Under the pieces are notes generated by a model that worked only from the letters and a program-made list of their open reading frames with translations, was not told where the DNA came from and searched no databases. From the NCBI GenBank assembly GCA_963718755.1, contig OY970376.1, forward strand, positions 2,232,001 to 2,296,000: a stretch of 64,000 bases of DNA, written 5' to 3'. Positions 24,778 to 33,305 of this stretch are shown in pieces. The position numbers were made by a program, and so were the translations under genes. The DNA comes from VRUE01 sp963718755. Lineage in GTDB: Bacteria > Actinomycetota > Thermoleophilia > Solirubrobacterales > 70-9. Within the stretch, counting starts at the first letter, position 1; each line of letters opens with the position of its first letter.

Positions 24778-25417
24778 ATCAGGGAGAAGGCGCGCGAGCT
24801 TCGGACCGAGAAGAAGCTGACAATCGACGAGCTATCCGAGCGTCTCGCGATCCCCCGGACGACGATCTTCGGCTGGGTGCGTGACTTGGAGATCCCGAGA
24901 AAGCCAAATACGGGCTGGCCGGAGTCAGCTCGCCGCAAGGGGACTCGGAGGATGCAGGCGAAGTAATCGCGCGCTTCGTGAGGCTGCCTACGAAGATGCG
25001 CTTTCCTTCTACCTCCATCTCTGCGAGCTTCCGAGCTTTCGGGACTTCCTTGTCCTGTTTCTCACTGAGGGTCATCGACGGTCTCGTCACAGAGTGTCAA
25101 TTGCAAATTCAGACCCCGCGGTCGTGACTCTCGCAACTCGATGGATGCGCATTTTGTCTGCACGCGATCTGACGTTTTCCGTTCAGTACCACGCGGACCA
25201 GCGTTTGTCTGAGATACAGAACTTTTGGGGCATGCTGCTCGGCATCTCCCCTGAGAACATTCGACTCCAGCGGAAGTCCAATAGTGGCCGGCTGGGTACG
25301 CGGACCTGGAGATCCCAGTACGGGGTGCTAACGGTCACGGCCGATGACACGTACTTCCGCGAGGCGTTGCAGGCTTGGACGGATTGCCTCAGGGATACCT
25401 GGCTAGACTCAAATTAG
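24778..25417 (+). pseudogene. Frameshifted HTH protein (homing-endonuclease-like C terminus)
   Basis: Two frames together make one protein. The first (24778-24966) encodes an HTH resembling resolvase/Xre folds: ELRTEKKLTIDELSERL then IPRTTIFGWVRDLEIPRK, ending RRMQAK-stop at TAA 24964-24966. The second continues from about 24965 as NRALREAAYEDALSFYLHL through a C-terminal domain (LFLTEGHRRSRHRV, SIANSDPAVV, LQRKSNS) to 25417. Removing one base near 24964 joins them smoothly. There is also no ATG/GTG/TTG at the expected start; the position reads ATC. The domain arrangement is familiar from a common actinobacterial family of unknown function with LAGLIDADG-like spacing. It abuts tRNA-Pro. Confidence 0.65.
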
Positions 25418-25419
25418 TT

Positions 25420-25494
25420 CGGGGCGTAGCGAAGCCTGGTTATCGCGCCTGCTTTGGGGGCAGGAGACCGCTGGTTCGAATCCAGCCGCCCCGA
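25420..25494 (+). tRNA. tRNA-Pro(TGG)
   Basis: Cloverleaf by eye: acceptor CGGGGCG (25420-25426) with CGCCCCG (25487-25493) and discriminator A; anticodon stem CCTGC/GCAGG enclosing TTTGGGG, anticodon TGG; T arm GCTGG-TTCGAAT-CCAGC. CCA is not encoded. It starts 2 nt after the pseudogene stop. Confidence 0.95.
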
Positions 25495-25536
25495 TTTGAA
25501 GTGGCTCGGGACTATCTACGTCGAGGCAGCTCGTCC

Positions 25537-25809
25537 ATGACCGTTCCGGCCGAGCATCGAGCATTTGCGAACGAGGTCATGGCGGCGAAAGCGCAGGACC
25601 CCCTGCCGACGTTCGCTGCGCTTGCGGAGACGACAGGGATCCCGATGGGAGATCTCGTTCATTACGCCTTGGTTCGCTGGGTGGCGGCGGGCTCCGAGCT
25701 GTTGATGGCAGTCGAGCCGCAGGCGTTGCGCGATCTCCTCGAGGCGAGGGAACGGGAAGACTGGGACCGGGTGGCGGGAATCGTCGACTGGCTTGCGGCA
25801 GGCGGCTGA
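25537..25809 (+). CDS. Small conserved hypothetical protein (DUF6027-like)
   Basis: A 90-residue acidic helical protein with the pattern DPLPTFAALAETTGIPMGDLVHYALVRWVAAG, which resembles the DUF6027 group of small actinobacterial proteins, possibly a short HTH-like fold. No catalytic motif. ATG at 25537 was chosen; upstream codons in the same frame run through the tRNA region and are not real. Function unknown. Confidence 0.65.
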   Translation: MTVPAEHRAFANEVMAAKAQDPLPTFAALAETTGIPMGDLVHYALVRWVAAGSELLMAVEPQALRDLLEAREREDWDRVAGIVDWLAAGG

Positions 25810-25845
25810 TCCTGGACGCCTGTTCATTCACGAAACTGCCTGGAA

Positions 25846-26130
25846 ATGCCGATAGCGCGCCCCATGGAGGCGCAACCTGACGGCGAGCGGCGCCGGGAAC
25901 GAGTGGTCTTCGAAACCGACCGGCACCTGGTTGTGGGCGACCTGACCCTGCCGCCGCACGGCTACCAGAGTCGTTTCTCGGACGCGATCAACCGTGGCGA
26001 CATCGCCTTCATCCCGATTGTCGACGTCGAGATCACTCCGCTTGGCGGCGGCGAAGGCGAGCGGCGCGAGTTCGTTGTGCTCTCCAAGCGGCACATCAGG
26101 CTCGCCTACCCGCTCGACGGGCTCGTTTAG
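25846..26130 (+). CDS. Small conserved hypothetical protein (DUF6812-like)
   Basis: A 94-residue protein, mostly beta-strand by composition, with ERVVFETDRHLVVGDLTLP and FIPIVDVEI...EFVVLSKRHIRLAYPL. The pattern resembles small single-domain proteins (DUF6812 type) that are widespread in this lineage; no function is known. Start could also be the second ATG at 25864. Confidence 0.6.
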   Translation: MPIARPMEAQPDGERRRERVVFETDRHLVVGDLTLPPHGYQSRFSDAINRGDIAFIPIVDVEITPLGGGEGERREFVVLSKRHIRLAYPLDGLV

Positions 26131-26142
26131 CTCACTACCTGC

Positions 26143-26421
26143 TCAGCGCGTTTCGGCGCGGCGCCGGCCACCGCCGGCGAAGGCGCCGATGTCAATCAGG
26201 AAGGCGGCGATGACGATGAACCACTCGAAGCCGAGCACGCCGTTCGATGAGGACCACATCACCGCGTAGGCCAGCGTCGTCCAGGGCAGCAGGAAGAAGC
26301 CGAGCAGGGGAACGATCCAGCTGTCGAAAGCGCGGCTGAGCAGGTCGCTGAAAAGGAACAGCACGAACAGCGCCAGGCGTGGCGAGATCAGGGCGAAGAG
26401 AAGAGCCAGGCAGCCGATGAC
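26143..26421 (-). CDS. Small polytopic membrane protein, start codon uncertain
   Basis: A protein of about 92 residues with three hydrophobic segments, containing DLLSRAFDSWIVPLLGFFLLPWTTLAYAVMW, a pattern common to a family of small actinobacterial membrane proteins. That family begins M-I-G-C at the first helix. Here the M position is GTC (26419-26421) with AGAGGG nine bases upstream; the first canonical start is a GTG at 26364, which would cut off the first helix (73 residues). I give the long form because the upstream residues fit the family. No catalytic residues are evident. Confidence 0.5.
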   Translation of the reverse strand, partial: VIGCLALLFALISPRLALFVLFLFSDLLSRAFDSWIVPLLGFFLLPWTTLAYAVMWSSSNGVLGFEWFIVIAAFLIDIGAFAGGGRRRAETR

Positions 26422-26440
26422 GCAACGCTACCCTCTGTGA

Positions 26441-27097
26441 GTGCTCTGGAACCGTCACAAGAGTGAGAAGCTGGCGCCGGAGGATGCTCTTCCAGGCCGC
26501 AGCGAGGCGACCTTCGCTGTGCCCGAGCGCCACGCCGTCCTCGACACGCCGTTGCAACCGCCGTTCCCCGAGGGGCTCGAGACCGCCTACTTCGCGCTCG
26601 GCTGCTTCTGGGGGGCCGAGCGCCTCTTCTGGGTGCTCGACGGCGTCTACACGACCGCGGTTGGCTACATGAATGGGACGACCCCGAACCCCACCTACGA
26701 GGAGGTCTGCTCGGGCCAGACCGGTCACGCCGAGGCGGTGTTGGTCATCTTCGATCCCAAGCAAGTCTCCTACGCGGATCTACTCAAGGTCTTCTTCGAG
26801 GAGCACGACCCGACCCAGGGGATGCGCCAGGGCAATGACGTCGGCACCCAGTACCGGTCTGGCATTTATTTCGCCAACGACGAGCAAAAGGCGACGGCCG
26901 AGATGGCGCGCGAGGCCTACGACGAGGCCCTGCGCGCAGCCGGTCACGAGCCGATCACGACCGAGGTCGAGCCGGCCGGGCCCTTCTACTACGCCGAGGA
27001 CTACCACCAGCAGTACCTGCACAAGGTTCCAAATGGCTACTGCGGCCTTGCCGGCACCGGCGTCTCCTGCCGCATCCCGGCTGCCGCCGCCGATTAG
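26441..27097 (+). CDS. msrA: Peptide methionine sulfoxide reductase MsrA
   Basis: A 218-residue enzyme reducing the S-form of methionine sulfoxide. The catalytic motif GCFWGAERLFW is present, with GYMNGTTPNPTYEEVCSGQTGHAEAV and FFEEHDPTQ downstream and a resolving Cys in NGYCGLAGTGVSC near the C terminus. It has an N-terminal extension of about 40 residues common in actinobacterial forms. Start GTG at 26441. Confidence 0.93.
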   Translation: MLWNRHKSEKLAPEDALPGRSEATFAVPERHAVLDTPLQPPFPEGLETAYFALGCFWGAERLFWVLDGVYTTAVGYMNGTTPNPTYEEVCSGQTGHAEAVLVIFDPKQVSYADLLKVFFEEHDPTQGMRQGNDVGTQYRSGIYFANDEQKATAEMAREAYDEALRAAGHEPITTEVEPAGPFYYAEDYHQQYLHKVPNGYCGLAGTGVSCRIPAAAAD

Positions 27098-27138
27098 CTA
27101 GCTCGCGCGCCCGCCGCGCCGAATAGCATTCCGCGACC

Positions 27139-29310
27139 TTGACCCCCTCTCTGGGCTCCTATATCGGCGGCTGCCTGGCGACGATCGGCATCGTTGCGGC
27201 GCTCGCCCTCGGCGCCTACTGGCTGCGCCGCTGGATCGTGCCGGAGTTCTCCGGCACGCTCGCTCGCCTCGCCGACGCGACGCTCGCCGTGGCGCTGCTG
27301 ATCCTGGCGCTGCAGCTGCTCGGCTCGCTGGAGATCCTCACCGTCGGCTGGACGATCGTCGTTTGTGTCGCGATCGGGCTCGGCGCCGCGGCGCTCGGCC
27401 GGGCGATGGCACCCTCGCAGGCGCGCGAGGTTAGCGCCCCGCAGGTGCAGACGGCGGCGCTGCTGATCGCGCTCGGCGTCGCCTCCTGGGTGGTCGCCGA
27501 GTGGACCTTCCCCTCCCAGCTCGCGCTCGACCACGGCATGTTCGGTGGCGACACGACCTGGTACCACATGCCTTTCTCGGGCCGGATCGCGCAGGAGGGG
27601 ACGACGCTGCCGCTCCACTTCACCGACCCGCTGCGGCTCGCGGCCTGGTTCTACCCCGGCAGCTCGGAGCTGGTCCACGCCGCGCCCATCGTCCTCTTCA
27701 AGACTGACTGGCTCTCGCCGCTGATCAACATGATCTGGCTCTCGATCGCCCTGCTCGCCGCCTGGTGCGTCGGCCGCCCCTACAAGGTCGGCCCGGCGAC
27801 GCTCGTCGCCGGCGCCCTGGTCTTCTCGGCCGGGGTGATGATCGAGACGCAGCCAGGGGAGGGGCGCAACGACATCATGGGCCTTGCCTTCCTGCTTGCC
27901 TTCGTCGCCTTCCTGATCAACGGTCACCAGCGTCGCGCGCCGACCGCCGGGGCGGTGCAGGATGCGCCGGAGCGCGACGCGCCGCTGCTCGACAAGGGGC
28001 CGCTGATCCTCGCCGGCGTCGCCGCCGGGCTCGCCATCTCGGTGAAGCTGCCGTTGCTGGCGCCGGTCGGCGCGATCGCCGTCGGCATGGTCGTGGTGAG
28101 CGGCGCCGGGCGCAGGCTGATGACCGCGGCGGCGATCGGCATCCCCGCCTTCATCGTTGGCGGCTACTGGTACGTGCGGGCGGCGATCATCACTGGAGGC
28201 AACCCGATCCCGCAGTCGAAATGGGGGCCGCTGAACCTGCCACGGCCCGACCAGCTGCCGCTCGATCCGCGACCCCGCTTCGCCGTCGCCGACTACCTCA
28301 CCGACCCCACCATCTACCGGCGCTGGTTCTTCCCCGACCTGAACGACGCACTTGGCCCGCTCTGGCCGCTGATCCTGATCATCGCCGTCGCCGCCGCGGT
28401 CTTCATCGCCGTGCGCTCGCGCAATCAGATCCTGCGGGTGGTCGCCGCTGCCGCTCTGCTGACCGCGGTCGTCTACCTCTTCACGCCGCTCACCGCCGCC
28501 GGTCAGGAAGGATCGCCGACGGGCTTCTTCACCAACACCCGCTACCTGATGCCAGGCCTGCTGCTGGCGCTGACGCTGGTGCCGATCGCGCGGCCGTTGC
28601 GAGCCCCCGACTCGCGCGCCTGGCAGACGCTGCTTTTCCTCGTCGCTGTCTATGCGATCACGGTGCTGACCACGCCGCGCTGGTACCCGGACTACATAGT
28701 CGGCACGGTCTTCCTTACCTTGGCCTTGGTTTGGGCCCCGGCCGCGCTCGGTTTGCTGCGCGGCCGCCGCCGGGTAAGCCGCACCTATGTCATGGTGGCA
28801 GCGGGTGTCGTCCTCCTGCTTGCCGTGATCCTCGGTCGTGCCCAGGAGGTCCAGTACTACAACCAGCACTACCAGCGGACCACTCCGTTCCTGCAGGACG
28901 GCGGACCGCAGAAGGCCTACACCTTTGCCCACAACCGGCACGGAGCGAGGATTGGGATAGCAGGATCGGGCGAGATCTTCTTCGGCCAGTACGGCTTCTA
29001 CGGCGCCAACCTCGACAACTACGTCCAGTACATCGGCGTCGAGGGGCCGGACGGGGAGTATCGCTTGGCGACGACCTGCCGCCAGTTCCGCCGCATCGTC
29101 AACGAAGGCGACTACGACTTCCTGATCACCAGCAAGGCGACGCAGGACTCGCCCGAAGCCGACTACTGGTATCCGGTCTACGCCTGGCTGAAAACCGACC
29201 CGGCACTGGAACTGGTGCTCGAAGAGCCCGACATCACCCCTCAGCCCGATTACGTCTTCAAGGTCAAGGGCGAGCTCGACGAGACCTGCGCCGACGTCGG
29301 CAAGAGTTGA
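27139..29310 (+). CDS. GT-C-like polytopic membrane protein
   Basis: A 723-residue protein with around eleven to thirteen membrane helices and a soluble C-terminal domain of about 150 residues. The early loop GGDTTWYHMPFSGRI carries an Asp flanked by aromatic residues, as in GT-C glycosyltransferases using polyprenyl-phosphate sugars (PMT/ArnT-like); the later GFFTNTRYLMPGL helix also fits. A precise family cannot be named. TTG start at 27139. Its stop codon lies in the arm of a 19-bp inverted repeat. Confidence 0.75.
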   Translation: MTPSLGSYIGGCLATIGIVAALALGAYWLRRWIVPEFSGTLARLADATLAVALLILALQLLGSLEILTVGWTIVVCVAIGLGAAALGRAMAPSQAREVSAPQVQTAALLIALGVASWVVAEWTFPSQLALDHGMFGGDTTWYHMPFSGRIAQEGTTLPLHFTDPLRLAAWFYPGSSELVHAAPIVLFKTDWLSPLINMIWLSIALLAAWCVGRPYKVGPATLVAGALVFSAGVMIETQPGEGRNDIMGLAFLLAFVAFLINGHQRRAPTAGAVQDAPERDAPLLDKGPLILAGVAAGLAISVKLPLLAPVGAIAVGMVVVSGAGRRLMTAAAIGIPAFIVGGYWYVRAAIITGGNPIPQSKWGPLNLPRPDQLPLDPRPRFAVADYLTDPTIYRRWFFPDLNDALGPLWPLILIIAVAAAVFIAVRSRNQILRVVAAAALLTAVVYLFTPLTAAGQEGSPTGFFTNTRYLMPGLLLALTLVPIARPLRAPDSRAWQTLLFLVAVYAITVLTTPRWYPDYIVGTVFLTLALVWAPAALGLLRGRRRVSRTYVMVAAGVVLLLAVILGRAQEVQYYNQHYQRTTPFLQDGGPQKAYTFAHNRHGARIGIAGSGEIFFGQYGFYGANLDNYVQYIGVEGPDGEYRLATTCRQFRRIVNEGDYDFLITSKATQDSPEADYWYPVYAWLKTDPALELVLEEPDITPQPDYVFKVKGELDETCADVGKS

Positions 29311-29358
29311 CGTGCCGTCACTTAGGCACCCATATGGACGCCTAAGTGACGGCACGTC
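29309..29358. terminator. 19-bp perfect inverted repeat (bidirectional terminator)
   Basis: GACGTGCCGTCACTTAGGC (29309-29327) pairs with its exact complement at 29340-29358 over a 12-nt loop. It sits between convergent genes and overlaps the stop codon of the GT-C-like gene. Confidence 0.75.
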
Positions 29359-29362
29359 CCGC

Positions 29363-30163
29363 TCAGACTGGGGCGAGGGCGTGCTCGCGGACCAGCGCCG
29401 CGGAGCGCTCGGGCTGCTCCCACCAGAACATGTGGCCGACGCCCTCGAGCAGCTGCGGCTCGACCGAGAGCAGCGAGGCGATCTGGATCCCGTTGTCGAC
29501 CACGAGCAGGCGGTCGGCGGTGCCGTGGATGACCTGGGTGGGGACGGAAAGCTGAGCCAGGCGGGCGCTGGTGTCGTGCCCAGCTATTGCCTGCATCTGC
29601 TGGAAGATCACGTCTTTGGGGGCCTGCAGCGCGACCGCCATTTCGTGGAAAGCGGCGTAGCGATCCTCGTCGACGCGGAACCCAGGGGAGAGGTTGATCT
29701 CCCACATCGCTCGCAGCACCTGCTCGCGGTCGCCGGAGGCCATCGCCGCGCCCAGCATGCGCAGATCCTCATCGGCCATCAGCTTGCCCTGCGGCCCGCC
29801 GCCGTAGGTCGCGCCCAGGCTCAGGGTGCGGATCCGCTCCGGGTGCGCCAGCGCCAGCTCCTGGGCGATCATGCCGCCCATCGAGATGCCGAGGACGTGG
29901 ACGCGCTCGATCTCGAGCGCGTCGAGCAGGCCGAGGACGTCGCCAGCCAGATCGGCGATCGAGAAGGGCATCTGCGCCCGCCCCGACAGCCCCATGCCGC
30001 GGTTGTCGAAGACGATGCACTCGAAGCTCTGCTCGAGCGGGGCGAGGAAGGCTCGGCCCCAGGCCATGTGCGTCGCGCTCATGCCCTGGATCAGCAGCAT
30101 CGGCTCGCCCGCCCCGGCGCGCAGGTAATGAAGCTCGGTGCCTCCCGCGTCGATGCTTGGCAT
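29363..30163 (-). CDS. Alpha/beta hydrolase
   Basis: A 266-residue hydrolase-fold protein. The nucleophile elbow GISMGGMIAQELAL (Ser), an acidic residue region and the C-terminal VGHMFWW His are the expected triad; the oxyanion area FDNRGMGLSGRA is typical of esterases and haloperoxidase-like enzymes. Substrate unknown. ATG 30163 was chosen since the frame upstream runs into tRNA-Arg. Confidence 0.87.
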   Translation of the reverse strand: MPSIDAGGTELHYLRAGAGEPMLLIQGMSATHMAWGRAFLAPLEQSFECIVFDNRGMGLSGRAQMPFSIADLAGDVLGLLDALEIERVHVLGISMGGMIAQELALAHPERIRTLSLGATYGGGPQGKLMADEDLRMLGAAMASGDREQVLRAMWEINLSPGFRVDEDRYAAFHEMAVALQAPKDVIFQQMQAIAGHDTSARLAQLSVPTQVIHGTADRLLVVDNGIQIASLLSVEPQLLEGVGHMFWWEQPERSAALVREHALAPV

Positions 30164-30216
30164 CGAGGGCGATCCTACGCAAAGCGGCTTGCCAGGGCCG
30201 TAATCTAGGTGGACCC

Positions 30217-30290
30217 GCCCCCGTAGCTCAGTTGGACAGAGCAACGGCCTTCTAAGCCGTGGGTCGCTGGTTCGAATCCAGCCGGGGGCG
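30217..30290 (+). tRNA. tRNA-Arg(TCT)
   Basis: Acceptor GCCCCCG (30217-30223) with CGGGGGC (30283-30289), discriminator G; anticodon stem ACGGC/GCCGT around CTTCTAA, anticodon TCT; T arm GCTGG-TTCGAAT-CCAGC. Confidence 0.95.
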
Positions 30291-30327
30291 TATCTGGACC
30301 TCGCGGGTCGCCGCTACATTGCGCGGC

Positions 30328-30597
30328 ATGGTCGATCTGATCATCTACGCGATCCCGGCCTTCGTGCTGCTGCTCGCGGTCGAGATGCTCTCGTTCAAGT
30401 ACGCACGCGACGAGGATCTGGTCGGCTACGAGGCGCGCGACACACGCACGAGCCTCTCGATGGGCGGCGGCAACGTCGTCATCAACGCCGTCTGGAAAGC
30501 GGCCGTGGTTGTCATCTACGCCGGGTTGTATGAGCTGACCCCGGGGGTGAAACGCGCCGGGGCGGGTAGCCTTGGCTCATCGCGTCCAATGCACTGA
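30328..30597 (+). pseudogene. Truncated sterol desaturase family gene (N-terminal fragment)
   Basis: The first ~71 codons read MVDLIIYAIPAFVLLLAVEM, then a charged segment and a helix ending YAGLYELTP, like the N-terminal membrane part of sterol desaturase/fatty-acid hydroxylase proteins (normally about 270-300 residues with several His clusters). After that the homology stops abruptly and an 18-residue unrelated tail ends at TGA 30597. None of the iron-binding His boxes remains. The NAD(P)-binding gene begins inside this tail. Confidence 0.6.
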
Positions 30598-31481
30598 TAG
30601 CGGGCGCTACGGGCTTCGTCGGCGGCCGGCTCGCCGAGTCTTTGGCCGGTTCGGGAGCACGCGTCCGGTGCCTCGTCCGCGATCGCTCCAGGGCGGCGCG
30701 GCTCGAGGCCCTTGGCCTGGAGATCCGCGAGGCCGACGTGACCGACGCCGCCAGTCTCGTCGGCTCCGGCGAGGGCATCGACGTCGCCTACTTCCTCGTC
30801 CACTCGATGGGCGGCGGCGGGGGCTACGCCGAACGCGACCGGCTGGGGGCGCGCAACTTCGCCCGCATGGCGTCGCGCGAGGGGGTCGAGCGGGTCGTCT
30901 ACCTCGGCGGGCTGGGGGAGGACGATGCTTCCGAGCACCTGCGCAGCCGCAACGAGACCGCGCGGGTGCTGGCTGCGGCCGGTCCGCCGCTGACCTACTT
31001 CCGAGCGGCGATGGTGGTCGGCGCCGGTAGCGAGTCCTACCGGACCCTGCGCTACCTGGTGGGACGGCTGCCGGTGATGATCGCGCCCGCCTGGCTGCAG
31101 ACCGATACGCAGCCGATCGGGGTCGAGGCCGCGGTCGAGTACCTGCGCCTGGCCCCTGACGTTCCGGAGTCGGCCGGGAGGGAGGTGCAGATCGGCGGCC
31201 CCGACGTGCTCACCTACGCGGCGATGCTCGACCGGATGGCGGTCGCGATGGACAAGCGCCCCCGGCCGAAGCTGCCCGTCCCCCTCGTCACCCCTTGGCT
31301 CTCATCCCTCTGGCTCGGCTTGGTCACCCCCGTCGACACGAAGGTGGCGCGCCCCCTGATCGAGGGGTTGACGACGGCGACCGTGGTCACCGACCCGTCG
31401 GGCGCCGAGCCCTTCGGGGTCTCGCCCGAGCCCTTCGACGAGACGCTGCGCCGCGCGCTCGAGGAGGAAGAACGGGGTTGA
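30579..31481 (+). CDS. NAD(P)H-binding protein, atypical SDR (YfcH/Ycf39-like), probable ATC start
   Basis: An NAD(P)-binding protein of about 300 residues. The Rossmann motif ALIAGATGFVGGRLAESL lies upstream of every ATG/GTG (30642 GTG and a TTG would both delete it). In frame only ATC (30579), then CTG, precede it after a TAG stop at 30567. An MASNALIAG start on ATC gives the family N terminus. Inner motifs: VHSMGGGGGYAERDR, FRAAMVVGAGS. The family includes complex I assembly factors and ubiquinone-biosynthesis helpers; role unknown here. Confidence 0.75.
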   Translation: MASNALIAGATGFVGGRLAESLAGSGARVRCLVRDRSRAARLEALGLEIREADVTDAASLVGSGEGIDVAYFLVHSMGGGGGYAERDRLGARNFARMASREGVERVVYLGGLGEDDASEHLRSRNETARVLAAAGPPLTYFRAAMVVGAGSESYRTLRYLVGRLPVMIAPAWLQTDTQPIGVEAAVEYLRLAPDVPESAGREVQIGGPDVLTYAAMLDRMAVAMDKRPRPKLPVPLVTPWLSSLWLGLVTPVDTKVARPLIEGLTTATVVTDPSGAEPFGVSPEPFDETLRRALEEEERG

Positions 31482-31544
31482 CCACGAGGAGCGCGCCATC
31501 CAATTCAGGCGTTTCGGGAATCGGGCGCTGGGTAGCCAGGCGCC

Positions 31545-31688
31545 ATGACGCCAAGCTCAATAGTCGTAATCATCGTTGGAATCGTGCTCGCGCTGCTCGT
31601 CAACTACATCCTCGGGATCATCGTGATCCTGATCGGGTTGGCGATGCTGCTGATGCCGATGCTCGGCGGTACTAGACGCCGGGTCTAA
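31545..31688 (+). CDS. 47-residue hydrophobic protein
   Basis: A short ATG frame encoding two closely packed hydrophobic helices (residues 5-20 and 22-40) and a basic tail (TRRRV). Size and sequence style match the small DUF6131-type membrane peptides found in many actinobacteria. No function known. Confidence 0.55.
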   Translation: MTPSSIVVIIVGIVLALLVNYILGIIVILIGLAMLLMPMLGGTRRRV

Positions 31689-31709
31689 AACCGGGGGAAA
31701 ATCCCGGGC

Positions 31710-32312
31710 ATGGCTTCCTGGAAGCTGCCACTGATCGTGAGCGCGATTGCGGTCCCGATCGTGGCAGCCTTCCTGGTTGTCGGACCGGCCTTGGGCGTCG
31801 CGACCGGAGCATTGGTGGCGTTCGTGATCCTCGCCGTTGCGGCGCGGCAGCGACCGCGCGGGCCGATCGGCTTGCCGCCCCGGGAGGGCCCGCGCCACGT
31901 CCTGCTGGTCGTCACCTGCGCGGCTGACGACCCGGCCGCGGTGCAGCGGATTGCCGCGGCAGCCGGACTGGTGGGTCGGGATGACGATGCCGAAGTCCTC
32001 GTCCTCTCGCCGGCGCGGATCGGCTTCCTCGACCGCTGGGCATCCGATGTCGAGGGTGCGCGGCAGAGCGCCCAGGAGAACCTGGTCGCCACGGTGGCCG
32101 CTCTTGCCAAGGCCGGTATTGCGGCCGAGGCCCGGGTCGGTGATGAGGATGTCGTCCAGGCGGTCGAGGACCAACTGCAGAGTTTCCCGGCGAGCGAGGT
32201 GGTACTGGTCAGCGGCGGGGAGGACGAGGAAGGGAGCGGGTCGAGCGCCGCGACGGAGCTGGAGCCGCGGCTTCGCGCCCGCTTCCGGCACGTCGTGCTC
32301 GCCGGGGAGTGA
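31710..32312 (+). CDS. Membrane-anchored protein with UspA-like alpha/beta domain
   Basis: A 200-residue protein with two N-terminal hydrophobic helices (about 8-48) followed by a soluble domain that alternates strands and helices (HVLLVVTCAADD, AEVLVLSPAR, VVLVSGGEDE). The topology resembles universal stress protein or flavodoxin-like folds, without the nucleotide-binding Gly motif. Function not recognised. Confidence 0.7.
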   Translation: MASWKLPLIVSAIAVPIVAAFLVVGPALGVATGALVAFVILAVAARQRPRGPIGLPPREGPRHVLLVVTCAADDPAAVQRIAAAAGLVGRDDDAEVLVLSPARIGFLDRWASDVEGARQSAQENLVATVAALAKAGIAAEARVGDEDVVQAVEDQLQSFPASEVVLVSGGEDEEGSGSSAATELEPRLRARFRHVVLAGE

Positions 32313-32321
32313 GCCTCGGTC

Positions 32322-33305
32322 TCAGCAGGCGTGGGGACGGGCGGCGCTGCGCACGACCTGGAAGGCGCTGCCGGGGATCCGCTTCAGCTGGTTGAGGTTC
32401 TCGTCGTTCCAGCGGCGGTCGCTGCTGCCGCTGAAGAACCAGTTGGAGCCGTTGTCGGCGACGATCATGCCGTAGCGCTTCAGCGCCTCGGCGATCGTCC
32501 GGGCCGGTCCGCTGAACTTCCCAAGGCCATAGCCCGCCTTGAGCCGCAGGCGCGTCCCCATCGCCGGCGCGTTCGGGCTGGCGGTGTCGCCGGCGCAGTG
32601 CGAGGCGGGGTGGACCCAGGCGTCGCGGGTGCTCTCGAAGGTGACGCGGATCGCGTGGTCGAGCGGCCCGCTCGCTGCCTCGTCGTGGCGGACGAGGCCG
32701 GGGAAGATCGGCAGGCCGGCGGCATCGGCCGAGGTCCAGGAGTCGGGCCGCAGCTCGGTCGAGTCCAGGTCCCAGCTGACGCCGGAGTCGGCATTCCAGT
32801 GCGGTCGCTCGCCCCGCTGGGGGAAGGCGCGGTAGAGCTCGTAGAGCGTGCAGGTAGAACGGTCCACGGCGAGCACATGGCGGTCGCCGTCGCTGCTCGG
32901 CCCGCCCTCGACGGGCGCGCCGGCTGGGATCGGGAATGGCCCACGATCGCTCTCACTGCCATAGGCGGTGTAGTTGATCGGCAGCTTCGGCTGGCCGGCG
33001 CCGACCACCGCGTAGGGGAAGCCGTAGGCGCGGGGCGAGCCGAAGTCCGGGTGAAGGAAGTTGCCGCCGTGGGAGTTGATGTAGGCGATGGTCGCGGCGG
33101 AGTTGGCGGCGACAGGCGCCTTCGAGATGTCCTGGTTCCAGGCAGCCTGGTTGGGGAGCGAGGGGGCGGTGGGGGAGAGCGAGGCCGGCGGGTCGGGGAA
33201 GACCTGACAGTTGCCGAGGCTCGGGTATGGGCCGACGGCCTGGGCCGGCGCCGACAGCGCTAGAAGAAGCAGGGGCGAGAGGGCGAGGGAGGCGAAGCCC
33301 TTCAT
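32322..33305 (-). CDS. Secreted protein of unknown function
   Basis: A 327-residue exported protein: signal peptide (residues 1-23, ending SAPAQA), then a long domain with YPSLGNCQVFPDP at the N terminus, VDRSTCTLYELYRAFPQ and GMIVADNGSNWFFSG in the middle and C-terminal parts. It has several Cys likely to form disulphides. I do not recognise a catalytic motif. It is preceded by a pentapeptide-like repeat gene with an ATGA overlap, implying joint expression. Confidence 0.7.
   Translation of the reverse strand: MKGFASLALSPLLLLALSAPAQAVGPYPSLGNCQVFPDPPASLSPTAPSLPNQAAWNQDISKAPVAANSAATIAYINSHGGNFLHPDFGSPRAYGFPYAVVGAGQPKLPINYTAYGSESDRGPFPIPAGAPVEGGPSSDGDRHVLAVDRSTCTLYELYRAFPQRGERPHWNADSGVSWDLDSTELRPDSWTSADAAGLPIFPGLVRHDEAASGPLDHAIRVTFESTRDAWVHPASHCAGDTASPNAPAMGTRLRLKAGYGLGKFSGPARTIAEALKRYGMIVADNGSNWFFSGSSDRRWNDENLNQLKRIPGSAFQVVRSAARPHAC

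Noticed and set aside
27094..29355. 753-codon antisense frame opposite the GT-C-like gene
   Set aside because: Highly polar, low-complexity translation without motifs; the plus-strand frame has coherent membrane helices and a proper C-terminal domain.
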